Made by a program: the position numbers and the translations under genes | The notes under the pieces: model-generated | The model's database searches: none | What the model saw: the letters and a program-made list of their open reading frames with translations, nothing else | What the model was told of the DNA's origin: nothing | Shown: piece by piece, positions 19,482 through 28,794 of the stretch | Numbering within the stretch: the stretch's first letter is position 1 | How the letters are laid out: the number at the start of each line of letters is the position of its first letter | Assembly (NCBI RefSeq): GCF_002356335.1 | Contig: NZ_AP018165.1 | Coordinates: 4,464,001-4,528,000, forward strand | Origin: [Mycobacterium] stephanolepidis | GTDB taxonomy: Bacteria > Actinomycetota > Actinomycetes > Mycobacteriales > Mycobacteriaceae | Reading direction: 5' to 3' | DNA length: 64,000 nt

Positions 19482-19838
19482 GTGAAAGAGCTTTCGTTGA
19501 GGTTGGTTCCGGACGAGTTGTGGGCGTTGGTGGAGCCGTTGTTGCCGGTGCAGCGGGTGCGTCCCCAGGGCGGCGGGACGGCGTATGCCGATGAGCGTGC
19601 GGTATTCACCGCGGTGGTGTTTGTGCTGGTCAGTGGGTGTGCCTGGCGGCATTTGCCACCATGTTTCGCAGTGACGGTCCCTACCGCGCATCGCCGGTTC
19701 GCCGAGTGGACCGCCGTCGGGGTATGGCGGCGTCTACAAGAAGCGGTACTCGATCGGCTCGGTGCCGATGGGGCATTGGATTGGTCACGGGCCGTGGTGG
19801 ATTCGGCGTACGTGCGGGCTAAAAAAGGGGCGCCATGA
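19482..19838 (+). CDS. IS5-type transposase, N-terminal frame (copy 2)
   Basis: 118 residues from GTG 19482, the same predicted protein as in copy 1. It has the first DDE Asp in VVDSAYVRAKKG and ends at TGA 19836-19838. The A6G4 run at about 19820-19829 is the likely -1 slip site that fuses it with the next frame. Confidence 0.88.
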   Translation: MKELSLRLVPDELWALVEPLLPVQRVRPQGGGTAYADERAVFTAVVFVLVSGCAWRHLPPCFAVTVPTAHRRFAEWTAVGVWRRLQEAVLDRLGADGALDWSRAVVDSAYVRAKKGAP

Positions 19839-20287
19839 CCGGGCCGAGCCCGGTAGACCGGGGCAAAGCGGGTACCAAGATTCACGTGCTCACCGACGCG
19901 ACCGGTCTGCCGTTGCAGACCGCGGTCACCGCCGCCAACACCTGGGACGGGCATGCGGTCCCGCCGCTGGTACGGGCACTGCCCGCCATCAAATCCCCGC
20001 GCGGGCCACGCAGGCGGCGACCGGCAAAACTGCACGCAGACAAGGCATACGACGCGAACCAGCTGCGGCAATGGCTCACCAATCGACACATCACACCCCG
20101 GATCGCCCGCCGCGGAACCGAATCCGGCGACCGGCTCGGCACCAAACGCTGGAAAGTCGAACGCACCATGTCCTGGCTCTTCACCTACCGCCGCCTGGGC
20201 ACCCGCTGGGAACGCCACGACCATCTCTACGCCGCATTCCTCACACTCGCCGCCACCCTGGTCTGCTTCAGAAAACTATCCACATGA
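19835..20287 (+). CDS. IS5-type transposase, C-terminal frame (copy 2)
   Basis: 150 residues, the same predicted protein as in copy 1, with the second Asp (KIHVLTDATG) and the Glu (KVERTMSWL). It lies in the -1 frame relative to the first ORF and overlaps it by ATGA. Confidence 0.88.
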   Translation: MTGPSPVDRGKAGTKIHVLTDATGLPLQTAVTAANTWDGHAVPPLVRALPAIKSPRGPRRRRPAKLHADKAYDANQLRQWLTNRHITPRIARRGTESGDRLGTKRWKVERTMSWLFTYRRLGTRWERHDHLYAAFLTLAATLVCFRKLST

Positions 20288-20661
20288 GACACGCTCTAAG
20301 CGCCTCAGCGAGGTGCGGGTGCCGCTGGCGACGACCATAATCGACCGAATCGAAGTATTCGACTCCGTGGTTGTAGTTCACCGCTCGAAAGAACCAAAGC
20401 GGTTGCCACGTGCAGTGTTCCGATGACAACCTCACATTTAGCGATGTGACTGCGGGTCTTGACCGCGTAAACAAAACAGCACTTTAGCTTAACGGATCGG
20501 CCAGCGCGGATTAGCTCGATCTCCAGAAACATCCCGCACTAGCCCGGCGAATACCCCAATCCAGCAACGGTATTCATGCGGTCACGTGTCTCGACAGGCT
20601 GCCCAGGCGCGTAACCACTTCCCCTCCAGAGGCTCCGAAGTCTCAATGCCTGACATTTAAG

Positions 20662-21597
20662 ATGTCTGACGATGATGTTGGTGCTACGGTTCGGCGCATG
20701 GGAAAGAGCAGCTCAACCGCTTCAATCAAGTTGCAGTGGTTGACCAGCATGCCACAGTGGCTTGTTCGAACCATTGTGTCTCTGGTGGTCTGGCCGTTGC
20801 GCGGTTTCTATTGGTTCGTGCGGACACTTCTGCCTGGCGTGTACGCCAACGACCAGTTAATTAGCTTTCACCGGCATGAATTTATGAATGATCCCGTATT
20901 CCAACGTGCCTACGGACGTGGTGTTCGTGCCCTGGGCGGCACAGACTTCTACCAATGGCCCTGGCGAGTACACATCGGCTTGTGGGCTGCAACCAATGCA
21001 AGCCACCTCGAGGGAGACTTCGTTGAATGCGGAGTTAATTACGGATTTCTAAGCAGTGCCATTATGGAGCAACTCAACTGGGACCACCTGGGCAAGACCT
21101 TTTACCTGCTAGACACCTTCGCAGGAATCGACCCGCGATTCATCACCGAGGTCGAACGCGGTGCAGGCGCCATGAACAAAAGCCAGGCAGCACTACAATT
21201 CGGAGCCTACGTGAACGGCGCCGAGCGTGTCCGCGCCAACTTCGCACAATGGCACAACCAGCGAATCATAGTCGGCACGGTACCCGAAACCCTCAACCAG
21301 GTTGACACGACCGCAGTCGCATTTCTACACATCGACATGAACTGCGCCCCACCCGAAGTCGCCGCACTGCAATACTTCTGGCCGCGCCTAACCCCTGGCG
21401 CAATCGTGCTGCTGGACGACTACGCCCAACGCGGATTCGACGAACAACGCCTCGCGATGGACGAACTAGCCAACAAGCTGGGAGTGCCTATCTGCGCATT
21501 GCCCACCGGACAGGGACTCATCATCAAGCCCACCCCGGCGCACGCCGACGCGACGCACACCACCCCAATCCCAAATCACCAGGCAACGAATAACTAG
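20662..21597 (+). CDS. TylF/MycF-type O-methyltransferase
   Basis: 311 residues (start could also be ATG 20698, MGKSSSTASIK). A hydrophobic N-terminal stretch (residues 35-58, LVRTIVSLVVWPLRGFYWFV) may hold it at the membrane. The core has GDFVECGVNYGFLS (SAM loop), FYLLDTFAGIDPRF, AFLHIDMNCAPPEV and PGAIVLLDDYAQRGFDEQ, the metal-dependent macrocin O-methyltransferase pattern. Mycobacterial relatives methylate sugars of surface glycolipids; substrate here is inferred only. Its last codons (ATNN, stop) resemble the end of the IS256 transposase gene at 18307, so the C-terminus may be IS-derived. Confidence 0.82.
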   Translation: MSDDDVGATVRRMGKSSSTASIKLQWLTSMPQWLVRTIVSLVVWPLRGFYWFVRTLLPGVYANDQLISFHRHEFMNDPVFQRAYGRGVRALGGTDFYQWPWRVHIGLWAATNASHLEGDFVECGVNYGFLSSAIMEQLNWDHLGKTFYLLDTFAGIDPRFITEVERGAGAMNKSQAALQFGAYVNGAERVRANFAQWHNQRIIVGTVPETLNQVDTTAVAFLHIDMNCAPPEVAALQYFWPRLTPGAIVLLDDYAQRGFDEQRLAMDELANKLGVPICALPTGQGLIIKPTPAHADATHTTPIPNHQATNN

Positions 21598-21816
21598 CTA
21601 CACCAAGCAGACCACGCCCTCGCCTAAATCGCGGCTCAGCCACGGATGCACCGACTGCCGTGACACCCCAACCTGAGCGGCCACCTCGGTCACCGAGACC
21701 CCGCCAACACCATCCGAACCGCATCCAACCGCTGCGACGTCACCGACAAGACAACCAGCGCCAATCCCGGCCTCCTCCAGTCCCGACGCCCCACGGAAAC
21801 GTCGAACCAAAGTCAA
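21598..21816 (-). pseudogene. IS481-type transposase remnant
   Basis: The frame contains VSVTEVAAQVGVSRQSVHPWLSRD, the N-terminal HTH of IS481-family transposases. A neighbouring frame upstream reads TSQRLDAVRMVLAG, the residues that should come just before, so a frameshift separates them. Nothing of the catalytic domain is left. Confidence 0.65.
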
Positions 21817-21849
21817 CCGAAACAGCCACCGACGCAGATCACTTGACGG

Positions 21850-23120
21850 AAGGGTCTGCCCCTAGTTTGGTTGACTCGGTTCGGTTAACTTTTTAGGCCG
21901 CGGTTGCGGTCTGGTTGATTGTCTCAAATTCGATGGGGGTGAGTTTGCTGAGGGCGCGTTGACGGCGCCGCCGGTGGTAGGTCCGTTCTATCCAGTGCGC
22001 GATGGCTAAGCTCAATTGCTCGCGGTTGTCCCAGCGCCTGCGGTTCAGGACGTTCTTTTGCAGCAGTGAGAAGAACGATTCCATGGCGGCATTGTCGGCG
22101 CAGGTGGCAACCCTGCCCATGGATCCGCGTAGTCCATGAATGGCAAGAGCGTTGGCGTAGGCTACCGACCGAAACTGGCCGCCTCGATCCGAATGAACCA
22201 CGGTTCCGGTCGGGTTCCTCTGAGCTACAGCATGATTGAGTGCTTTGACGGCCAGCTGTGAGGTCATGCGGGTGGCCATCGAGTAGCCGACAATGCGGTT
22301 GGAGAAAGTGTCCTTGACTGCACACAGGTACAGTTTCCCGGTTCGTGTGGAATGTTCGGTGATATCCGTGAGCCACACCGTATCCGGTGTGCTGCTGCGG
22401 AATTTGCGCTCCACCAGATCATCGCGCACCGGCGGGCCGGGCCGCCGGTGACGCCCACGCGTTTTGGCGTGCACCGAATAAATCTTCTGCAGCGCACACA
22501 GCCGGGCCACCCGGTTCTCTGAGACCCGATATCCGGCCTCGCCGAGCTGGTCGGCGATGAACCGGTAACCGAACTCGGGGTCATCACGGTGAATATCGAT
22601 CGCGGCGTCGATCAGATGCGCGTCATCCCAATCACGCTGTGATACAGGATGTTTAAGCCATTTATAGTAACCCTGCGTAGTTAACTTCAATACCCGACAC
22701 GTCACCGCGGCCGGCACCCTGGTGGGGTTACCGGCCGCGGCTAGCTCACGAACGAGCGGGTAGATTATTTTGGGACCGCGCCCCGAGACAGGTAGGCGGC
22801 GGCTTGCCGCAGCACATAGTTTTCCTGTTCCAGCAACGCGATCCTCTTTGCGGGCCTCCCGCAACGCCCGCACATCAGCATCGGTGGCGCTCTCACCGCC
22901 AGCGACCCGGCGATCATCAATCGAGAGCCAGCGCTGCAAACACGACTCCGAGATCCCGAAATCGGCAGCGACCTGCGACACCGTCGCAGCACCCTGACGG
23001 GCCACCGCGATCACATTGCTACGGAACTCGGGCGGATAAGCCTTCGGCATGACATACATCCTTCCAACGCAAGCACCAAGCTTGCGGGTCAGGAGTCAAC
23101 CAAACCCTGGGCAGACCCTT
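21850..23120 (-). mobile_element. IS3-family insertion sequence
   Basis: About 1.27 kb bounded by imperfect repeats: AGGGTCTGCCCCTAGTTTGG at 21851 and, in reverse complement from 23119, AGGGTCTGCCCAGGGTTTGG; both continue TTGACTC. I could not confirm a 3-bp duplication (CGG left, GGG right). It cuts off the end of the secreted-protein gene at 23121-23764. Confidence 0.82.
21893..23050 (-). CDS. IS3-family transposase, OrfA and OrfB in one frame
   Basis: OrfA begins MPKAYPPEFRSNVIAVARQG with the HTH ISESCLQRWL. OrfB has the DDE residues in VWLTDITEH, VVHSDRGGQFRS and NAAMESFFSLLQKN. Normally OrfA ends in the leucine zipper RIALLEQENYVLRQAAAYL and joins OrfB by a -1 slip near CCCAAAATAA. Here one extra base near 22848-22856 moves the zipper out of frame and makes a continuous 385-residue frame that replaces it with unrelated residues. 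Activity is therefore doubtful. Confidence 0.85.
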   Translation of the reverse strand: MPKAYPPEFRSNVIAVARQGAATVSQVAADFGISESCLQRWLSIDDRRVAGGESATDADVRALREARKEDRVAGTGKLCAAASRRLPVSGRGPKIIYPLVRELAAAGNPTRVPAAVTCRVLKLTTQGYYKWLKHPVSQRDWDDAHLIDAAIDIHRDDPEFGYRFIADQLGEAGYRVSENRVARLCALQKIYSVHAKTRGRHRRPGPPVRDDLVERKFRSSTPDTVWLTDITEHSTRTGKLYLCAVKDTFSNRIVGYSMATRMTSQLAVKALNHAVAQRNPTGTVVHSDRGGQFRSVAYANALAIHGLRGSMGRVATCADNAAMESFFSLLQKNVLNRRRWDNREQLSLAIAHWIERTYHRRRRQRALSKLTPIEFETINQTATAA

Positions 23121-23764
23121 GGGCACCCGCGTCACAACGAGCGTGAGCTGTTCTGTCGAATGAAATGCCACCGCCCAAAACACTTCGGTGCCGCGCACCG
23201 CCGCCGCCTCCAACGGCGTATGCACCACCGGCACGGGCTCCGGGCCTGGGGGGGGTGTTCAACGCGTCGAAGAGATCGGTGCGCGCCTGCCCCAAGGACC
23301 CCCGGAAGTTGACCGGGCCGGGTGAGCACCGCCTCGCCGATCCGCACGAGCCCCACCGCGATCACCTCGGTGCCGAACTGTGTGCGTGGCACCACCTGAT
23401 CCAGGTCGGTGCGGATGAGCCCGGTCCACACCTCGTTGGCGGGCCCGCTGACCGTCGCGCCGGTCAGCCCGAGCGCCTGCACCAGCGGCTGCCCCGCCTG
23501 CAGCTGCGTCACGAATGTCCCCGGCGTCAACAACGCCGCCGTCGGGATCTGGACGGCGCCCTGGACCACGAAGGGACAGATCAGCGAGCAGTTCTGCACC
23601 TGATTGGCCAGGAACTGGGTAATCAGCGCCCCAGGCGCGGGCTGCACCGCCGCCGCCAAGCCCACGTCCAACACCGCACTGCGCTCGGGCATGCCGGGCG
23701 GAGCATTCACACCAGCAGCTGTCGCGAGTACCGCTGACGCACATGCCACCGCGAGAAGCCTCAC
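23121..23764 (-). pseudogene. Secreted protein gene, frameshifted and truncated by IS3
   Basis: GTG 23764 starts VRLLAVACASAVLATAAG, a signal peptide ending before a Val/Ala/Pro-rich mature part (ITQFLANQVQNCSLICPFV). Sense is kept to VLTRPG. It then moves to another frame (NFRGSLGQARTDLFDALNTPP) at about 23310-23320, and to a third (VPVVHTPLEAAAVRGTEVFWAVAFHS) around the run of G residues at 23248-23255. The IS3 element then removes the end. The family is unnamed to me but looks like a mycobacterial exported protein. Dead gene. Confidence 0.7.
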
Positions 23765-23814
23765 GCGGTAACCACGAACCAACCCACCGTCGGGTTCGAT
23801 CGCGGCGAAACCGG

Positions 23815-24225
23815 TTAGGCCCCGGCTTCCTCCGGCACATCGTGGCGCACCACCCGGACCTTGCCGCGCGGAAGACTGGCTACATACCCGTGGTACTTGC
23901 CATAGATCTCCCACGCCGTGTCAAAGTCGTGATGCGGCACGTCGATCGCGTGGTCATCGGAGAACTCCATGTGCAAATCGCCCTTGTCGTTCCACCTGGC
24001 CTCGGTGCACGTTGCACCGGAGATGCTGAAGAGCGGACGCTCCTCATCCAGGATTGCCTTCGGATCGACGCAAACAATTTCCCGTGGCCACCGTCCCGCA
24101 GGGGGAAGCGTGAGCCACATCGGCACGGCGATAACCACCTCGTTGTAGTCACCCAGGCTGATTACCAATCCGTCACGGAACATGATCCGCTGGACCGGCA
24201 AGCCCTCAATCCATGCTTCGGACAT
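23815..24225 (-). CDS. DUF6188-like hypothetical protein
   Basis: 136 residues, MSEAWIEGLPVQRIMF...VISLGDYNEVVIAVPMWLTLPP, a small beta-rich soluble protein similar to mycobacterial DUF6188 members as I recall them. ATG 24225 is chosen since AGTGAAGG precedes it. No signal or membrane segment. Function unknown. It lies just upstream, on the same strand, of the decayed secreted-protein gene and divergent from the hydrolase gene. Confidence 0.65.
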   Translation of the reverse strand: MSEAWIEGLPVQRIMFRDGLVISLGDYNEVVIAVPMWLTLPPAGRWPREIVCVDPKAILDEERPLFSISGATCTEARWNDKGDLHMEFSDDHAIDVPHHDFDTAWEIYGKYHGYVASLPRGKVRVVRHDVPEEAGA

Positions 24226-24486
24226 ACCTTCACTCTGAACCCGCCCCTCAGCTAGCACAAGGGGTTGACGGCACAAGTTTTATTGTCGAAACTGGTCGAA
24301 ACGTAAACGTTATTTGTGCTGCCCGCGAACCTGAGCAGCACACTATTTTGCTTGTCTTTCCCGCCGTTTCCAGACTCCCGCTAAGACGGCGGCATCACCG
24401 CACTTGCCGGACGAATTTCACTTGGGTGCCCTAGCATTCGCTATGAGCTAGCAGCGTGGCTAGCACAGGGGGCGAAAGGGACACCC

Positions 24487-25671
24487 ATGACAGCGGAGCT
24501 ATCGGAACCCATAGATCAGCCGCGGATCACTCCGCGAGCCGCGCCCACCGAGCGCCCTCAACTGCCCCGCAGCGGTGACCTGACCTTTCGCGAGCGCGCG
24601 ATGGTCGAAACCTCCGCGCTCACCGACATCGCTCTGCGCACCGTCGGCGCCTTATCGGTCATGGGAGTGGTGGCCCCGAGCCTGGTCATCGACAGGGAGT
24701 TCGTGGCGCGCGAACGCGACAACCTGGCCTTTTACGGCGAGCTTGCCGCTGTGGGCGATGCGGACCTTTCCTTCCCCGCGCCGGAGACCACACCCGTGGT
24801 GTTCTCGCGCCCCGCGGGGCCGCTCGCGCAGGCCCTGGCCAAGGGCAACGTCGAGAACCTGGACTTCGAAAGCCCTTACGTGGCACGCAATCCCGCTCTG
24901 CGTGACTACTGGCAACGCTTCCCGCACAACAGCATCGCGCGCGCACAGCATTGGCGCCACGACGACGGTCCACGCCCCACCCTGTGCGTGATTCACGGGT
25001 TCTTCGGATCGCCGTATCTGCTCAACGGGGTGTTCTTCGCGCTCCCCTGGTTTTTCCGCAACGGTTACGACATCTTGTTGTACACCTTGCCTTTTCACGG
25101 AAGGCGCGCCGAGAAGTATTCACCGTTCAGCGGAGCCGGGTACTTCAGCCACGGGTTCACCGGCTTCTCGGAGTCGATGTGTCAGGCCGTCCACGATTTC
25201 CGGATTTTTGTGAACTATCTGCGCGGCACCGGCGTGGAAAGGATCGGGCTGACGGGTTTGTCGTTGGGTGGATACACCACCGGGTTGATCTCCACCGTCG
25301 AGCGCCGAATCGATGTCACCATCCCCAACGTTCCCGTGGTCGATGTGAAATCGCTTCTGCACGGCTGGGTTCCGGCCGAACCGACGATCAAGCTGGCCGC
25401 CAAGCTGGGACATCTCGATCAGAACCAGCTGGACGGTGCGCTCTCCTATTCGTCGCCCCTCACCTACCAGCCGGTCGTACCAAAAGAGCAGCGCCTCATC
25501 ATCACCGGACTCGGCGACAGGCTAGCGCCGCCCGAACAGGCCGAGATGCTGTGGGAACACTGGGATCGCTGTGCGCTGCACTGGTTCCCCGGAAATCACA
25601 TCCTGCACGTGAATCAGGGCGACTACCTACGCCGCATGACCGGATTCCTCGATCGGCATCTGAATATCTAA
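24487..25671 (+). CDS. Alpha/beta hydrolase (ABHD18-like)
   Basis: 394 residues. HGFFGSP forms the oxyanion region; [12 protein letters not shown] holds the nucleophile Ser (GLSLG elbow); the acid is probably in [13 protein letters not shown] and the His in [10 protein letters not shown] long N-terminal helical part (residues 35-80) precedes the core, as in ABHD18-type proteins. Intracellular esterase or acyl hydrolase, substrate unknown. Upstream, GGGGGCGAAAGGGACACCC lies before the ATG. The stop overlaps the stop of the convergent methyltransferase. Confidence 0.82.
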   Translation: MTAELSEPIDQPRITPRAAPTERPQLPRSGDLTFRERAMVETSALTDIALRTVGALSVMGVVAPSLVIDREFVARERDNLAFYGELAAVGDADLSFPAPETTPVVFSRPAGPLAQALAKGNVENLDFESPYVARNPALRDYWQRFPHNSIARAQHWRHDDGPRPTLCVIHGFFGSPYLLNGVFFALPWFFRNGYDILLYTLPFHGRRAEKYSPFSGAGYFSHGFTGFSESMCQAVHDFRIFVNYLRGTGVERIGLTGLSLGGYTTGLISTVERRIDVTIPNVPVVDVKSLLHGWVPAEPTIKLAAKLGHLDQNQLDGALSYSSPLTYQPVVPKEQRLIITGLGDRLAPPEQAEMLWEHWDRCALHWFPGNHILHVNQGDYLRRMTGFLDRHLNI

Positions 25672-26570
25672 CCCTTCACTGCCGAGACCAGGCTGATCGA
25701 ATTGAACATGTACCACGCGGGTTGGCTCGGCTCCGGCACAGTGCGCCCCGAGACGTTCAGGTAGTCGAGCAGCTCGGTGCGCACAGAATCCCAACCGTGG
25801 CAATGAAACCAGGTGGAGGCTTCGCTGCGCTGCTCGTTGTAGATCAGCGAGAAGAAGTCCGAATTGGCCTGATCGCCGCTTTCGTTGGCGCCGGCGACCA
25901 GCATGTCGAAGACCACATCGGCGTACGTCGTCATCTGCTCGATGCCCACGAAGCTGCCCGGGGCGGCCAGTTGATCAATGGACTCGAAAAGTCGCTCCTG
26001 CGCGTCGGCCGGCAGGTAGATCAACAGTCCTTCGACAATCCACGCCGACGGTGCGGACGGATCGAAGCCCTTGTCCTGTAGTGCTTTACCCCAGTCTTCG
26101 CGGAGGTCGATGGAGATCTCCTGCCGAGACGCCTTGGGTTCGGCGCCATGCCCGGCGAGTACCTCGTGCTTGAACTGATGCACGAGCGGCTGATCCAACT
26201 CGAAGATCGTGGTGCCCGGCGCCCAGTCGAGTCGATAGGCGCGCGAGTCCAGCCCCGAGGCCAGGATTACCACCTGCTGGACGCCGGCCTCGATCGCCCT
26301 GCCGAAGTAGCCATCGAAGTAGCGGGTGCGTGCGCCTTGAAAGCTCACGAAGTACTGTCCGAATTCCTCTGAACGCAAAGGGTGTTCGGGTACACCGCCG
26401 GCGACCAGATCGGCCCATTCCCCACCTGCGGCGCGACAGAAAACCTCCGCGTACTGATCGACCGCCAGCGGCGTGGGTTTCGTGGCCTCGAGCGCTCGGC
26501 TGGCCGCTACGAACAGCGCGGTGGAGCCGACGCTGGTGTTGATGTCCCAATTATCCCGATCGGTACGCAT
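25668..26570 (-). CDS. Leucine-carboxyl-type SAM methyltransferase (TIGR00027 family)
   Basis: 300 residues, one of the many mycobacterial putative SAM methyltransferases. Markers: the start [43 protein letters not shown] (SAM loop), [14 protein letters not shown] and [18 protein letters not shown]. The ATG at 26570 matches the usual family start; a longer frame to 26600 exists. The substrate of this family is largely unknown. Confidence 0.9.
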   Translation of the reverse strand: MRTDRDNWDINTSVGSTALFVAASRALEATKPTPLAVDQYAEVFCRAAGGEWADLVAGGVPEHPLRSEEFGQYFVSFQGARTRYFDGYFGRAIEAGVQQVVILASGLDSRAYRLDWAPGTTIFELDQPLVHQFKHEVLAGHGAEPKASRQEISIDLREDWGKALQDKGFDPSAPSAWIVEGLLIYLPADAQERLFESIDQLAAPGSFVGIEQMTTYADVVFDMLVAGANESGDQANSDFFSLIYNEQRSEASTWFHCHGWDSVRTELLDYLNVSGRTVPEPSQPAWYMFNSISLVSAVKG

Positions 26571-26634
26571 GGTCGCGACAATACTCCGCGACTGTGACAA
26601 CTAGGTTGACATGCGTGGGCGCGTGGATGGCGCG

Positions 26635-28161
26635 CTAGTAGGCGCCGTCGCTACGCGCCACCGCACGGAATGTGCGCCACAGGATCGACACGTCCGACAC
26701 CATGGACCAGTTCTCGACATACGACAGATCCAGCCGCACCGCCTCATCCCACGGCAGGTCGGAACGCCCACTGACCTGCCATAGACCGGTCATGCCGGGC
26801 TTGACCAGCAGCCTGCGCTTGATGACGTCGGTGTACTCCTCGACCTCACGCCGCAGCGGTGGCCGGGGACCCACCAGGCTCATCTCCCCGCGCAGCACAT
26901 TGATCAGCTGGGGCAGCTCGTCGAGGCTGGTACGGCGCAGGAACCTGCCCACCACGGTGACCCGCGGATCTTCGCGCATCTTGAAAAGTGGCCCGGCGCC
27001 ATCATTTTGTGCCAGCAACGCTGCCACCATCTGGTCTGCGTCCGCCACCATGGACCGGAACTTGATCATGCGGAAGGGCTTGGACCGCACGCCGATGCGC
27101 TCGGCAGAGTAGAACACCGGACCGCGCGATTCCAACTTCACCGCAAGGGCGCAGGCCAGCAGGATCGGGCTGAATCCGATGAGGAGCAGGAGCGCGCCGA
27201 TCCGGTCGAAGAGAACCTTGTGCAGCCGGGACGCACCCTCGTACTGGGGCTCGGCGAGATGGATCAGCGGCACCGAACCGGCGGGCCGCACCCGGACCCG
27301 CGGCTGGTCGACGTCGAACACACCCGGCGCTACCAGCAGATTGACGCCGATCTCGCTGAGACGCCAGGCGAGTTCACGCATCTTCTCCGGGCCAAGCTGT
27401 TCGGTGGCCGTCACCGCCACCGTGTCCGCGCCGGCCTCCAGCACCGCCGCGACGATGCGGTCCTCGGCGCCCAGGATCGGGATGACCCGGTCGATGACCT
27501 CGATGTTCTGGCCCGGTGCACCCAGGTATCCGGGGACGCACACGCCCACCACGCGGTATCCGAGCGCGGTGTCACGCCCGAAAGCCTCGGCAAGGTTGAG
27601 CGCCGCGGCGTCACCGCCGAGCACCACCACCCTGAAAATCTGCTTACCGCGTGCACGCTGTCGGTTCAGCCAGGTCCGGCTGAGCTTGCGGTTGAGCAGC
27701 AGGAACACGATCCCGACGATGAGCGCCATCCCCAGCGCGAAACGCGAGACGTTGAATTTGAACAGCACGCTGACAATGGCGAAGAGACCGAACATGTGGA
27801 ATGTCGCGCGCAGCACCCGCTGGTATTCCTCGCCGCCGCTGCCCATGAGGTGCAGATCCCTGCTGCGGTACACCCCGAGCAGCAGCGCCCAGTAGCAGAA
27901 GAAGCCGATCCGGATCCACAGCTCGACAGGAGTCATCGGATCCGTCGCGTTACGCAGTTCGACCCCGGTCCAGCCGGCACCCGCCACGATGGCGGTGTCG
28001 GAGATCAGCAACCACCGGCTGTACTGCTCGCCCCACCGCGCTGCGCGGTGCCCCGCGGAGGTCTGACCGACTGCCGATGAGGACCGGCGGGGGCGCCGCA
28101 CGCTGCCGATCCGGCCCCTCAGCCGGGTCGTTGCAGACGAGCCCTCGTTCACCGCGACCAC
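26635..28161 (-). CDS. Polyprenyl-phosphate sugar-1-phosphate transferase (WbaP-like)
   Basis: 508 residues: basic N-terminus, four to five membrane segments (about residues 45-165), a nucleotide-fold middle domain (VVVLGGDAAALNLAEAFGRD), a further membrane hairpin (about 325-345) and the bacterial sugar transferase domain with ERIGVRSKPFRMIKFRSM, RRTSLDELPQLINVLRGEMS and LVGPRPPLRREVEEY, then KPGMTGLWQVSGRSDLPWDE. It moves a sugar phosphate from a nucleotide sugar to a polyprenyl carrier, the first step of an exopolysaccharide or glycan. No other glycan polymer genes follow, so the pathway is open. Confidence 0.92.
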   Translation of the reverse strand: MVAVNEGSSATTRLRGRIGSVRRPRRSSSAVGQTSAGHRAARWGEQYSRWLLISDTAIVAGAGWTGVELRNATDPMTPVELWIRIGFFCYWALLLGVYRSRDLHLMGSGGEEYQRVLRATFHMFGLFAIVSVLFKFNVSRFALGMALIVGIVFLLLNRKLSRTWLNRQRARGKQIFRVVVLGGDAAALNLAEAFGRDTALGYRVVGVCVPGYLGAPGQNIEVIDRVIPILGAEDRIVAAVLEAGADTVAVTATEQLGPEKMRELAWRLSEIGVNLLVAPGVFDVDQPRVRVRPAGSVPLIHLAEPQYEGASRLHKVLFDRIGALLLLIGFSPILLACALAVKLESRGPVFYSAERIGVRSKPFRMIKFRSMVADADQMVAALLAQNDGAGPLFKMREDPRVTVVGRFLRRTSLDELPQLINVLRGEMSLVGPRPPLRREVEEYTDVIKRRLLVKPGMTGLWQVSGRSDLPWDEAVRLDLSYVENWSMVSDVSILWRTFRAVARSDGAY

Positions 28162-28794
28162 GCGCGTGTCCTCTCAGAACAGCCCCAACAGCAAATACAA
28201 AAGTGCTCGTTTCATGAGGCGTCGGGCGCGGAAATCTCGGCGCAACCCGACGATGAGAACCCTCGTGCAAACGACCGGTATTTCGCGCCCCCAGAAAGGG
28301 AACATCCGTTACCAGTTTTCGTACCGGGGGAAATCTAACTACTGAGGCACCATCTGGCAACACCAGAGCCACATGCTTCCGCAATTGTGGCCAGCGTCAC
28401 TATGGCGATAAGGCAAATGTGCGGTGCGTACAGATCGCCCACGATCAAGATCCCGAACTTTTGGGCTTTGTACTGCGTAAATGGCAGATTTGATCACTCG
28501 CCGTAAAGTTCGCTGCGTACATTGTTAACTCGCGGGCCACGGCACCCCGCGTAGCCCCAGCAATGATAGGGCCCGCTTCTGTCAATGACGGCGCAACACA
28601 TCTGTCACAACCAGAGCCCGCCGCGCGGCGAGTATCCGCGCCCACCAGCCCACACGCCGAGCACGCGGATGGTTTTGCCCATAACTAGACGTCGAATTCA
28701 ATAAGTTTGGTAACACTCTTAACCACATGGTCACGAAGAAGATGGTGCCCGCGAGGCGCCGCTAACAAGATCCACGTGTTAGCTCGACGATTGA
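28162..28794. other. Long intergenic region upstream of the sugar transferase
   Basis: About 630 bases, more AT-rich than its surroundings (28430-28790). No supportable reading frame and no tRNA- or riboswitch-like fold found by eye. It should hold the promoter of the sugar transferase gene; a long 5' leader or a small RNA cannot be excluded. Confidence 0.45.

Larger units (their letters stand above)
19433..20296 (+). mobile_element. IS5-family (IS427-like) element, copy 2
   Basis: 864 bp, opposite in orientation to copy 1 and the same in length, ends and predicted proteins. TAA is duplicated at 19430-19432 and 20297-20299. The target context is CCTAAGCGC here and CCTAAGTGC at copy 1 (empty sites), so the element shows a target preference around CTAAG. 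Confidence 0.93.
18729..20426 (+). pseudogene. SAM-dependent methyltransferase gene interrupted by IS5-type copy 2
   Basis: The 5' part encodes a class I fold: RLLEIGVDRGGSLQMWR (SAM loop), IVGLDINPGS, DTVLDDGGHTPKQM and LKPGGVYIVEDV. It stops at the element after QIIEGHP. The remainder (20300-20426) reads KRLSEVRVPLATTIIDRIEV...LPRAVFR and joins in frame once 864 bp plus one TAA are removed: 276 residues in all. Relatives O-methylate sugars of antibiotics or mycobacterial glycolipids. Start ATG 18729 is preferred over GTG 18699, which lies in the hairpin loop. It now lacks its last 42 residues. Confidence 0.85.

Noticed and set aside
16932..24000. Second attachment site (repeat of the tRNA-Gly 3' end)
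   Set aside because: I looked for the T-arm/acceptor sequence to the right of xis and did not find it; a computed search is needed to be sure.
24951..26081. 376-codon open frame on the + strand
   Set aside because: Runs out of frame through the hydrolase and antisense over the methyltransferase; no family features.
27007..28080. 357-codon open frame on the + strand
   Set aside because: Antisense shadow of the sugar transferase gene.
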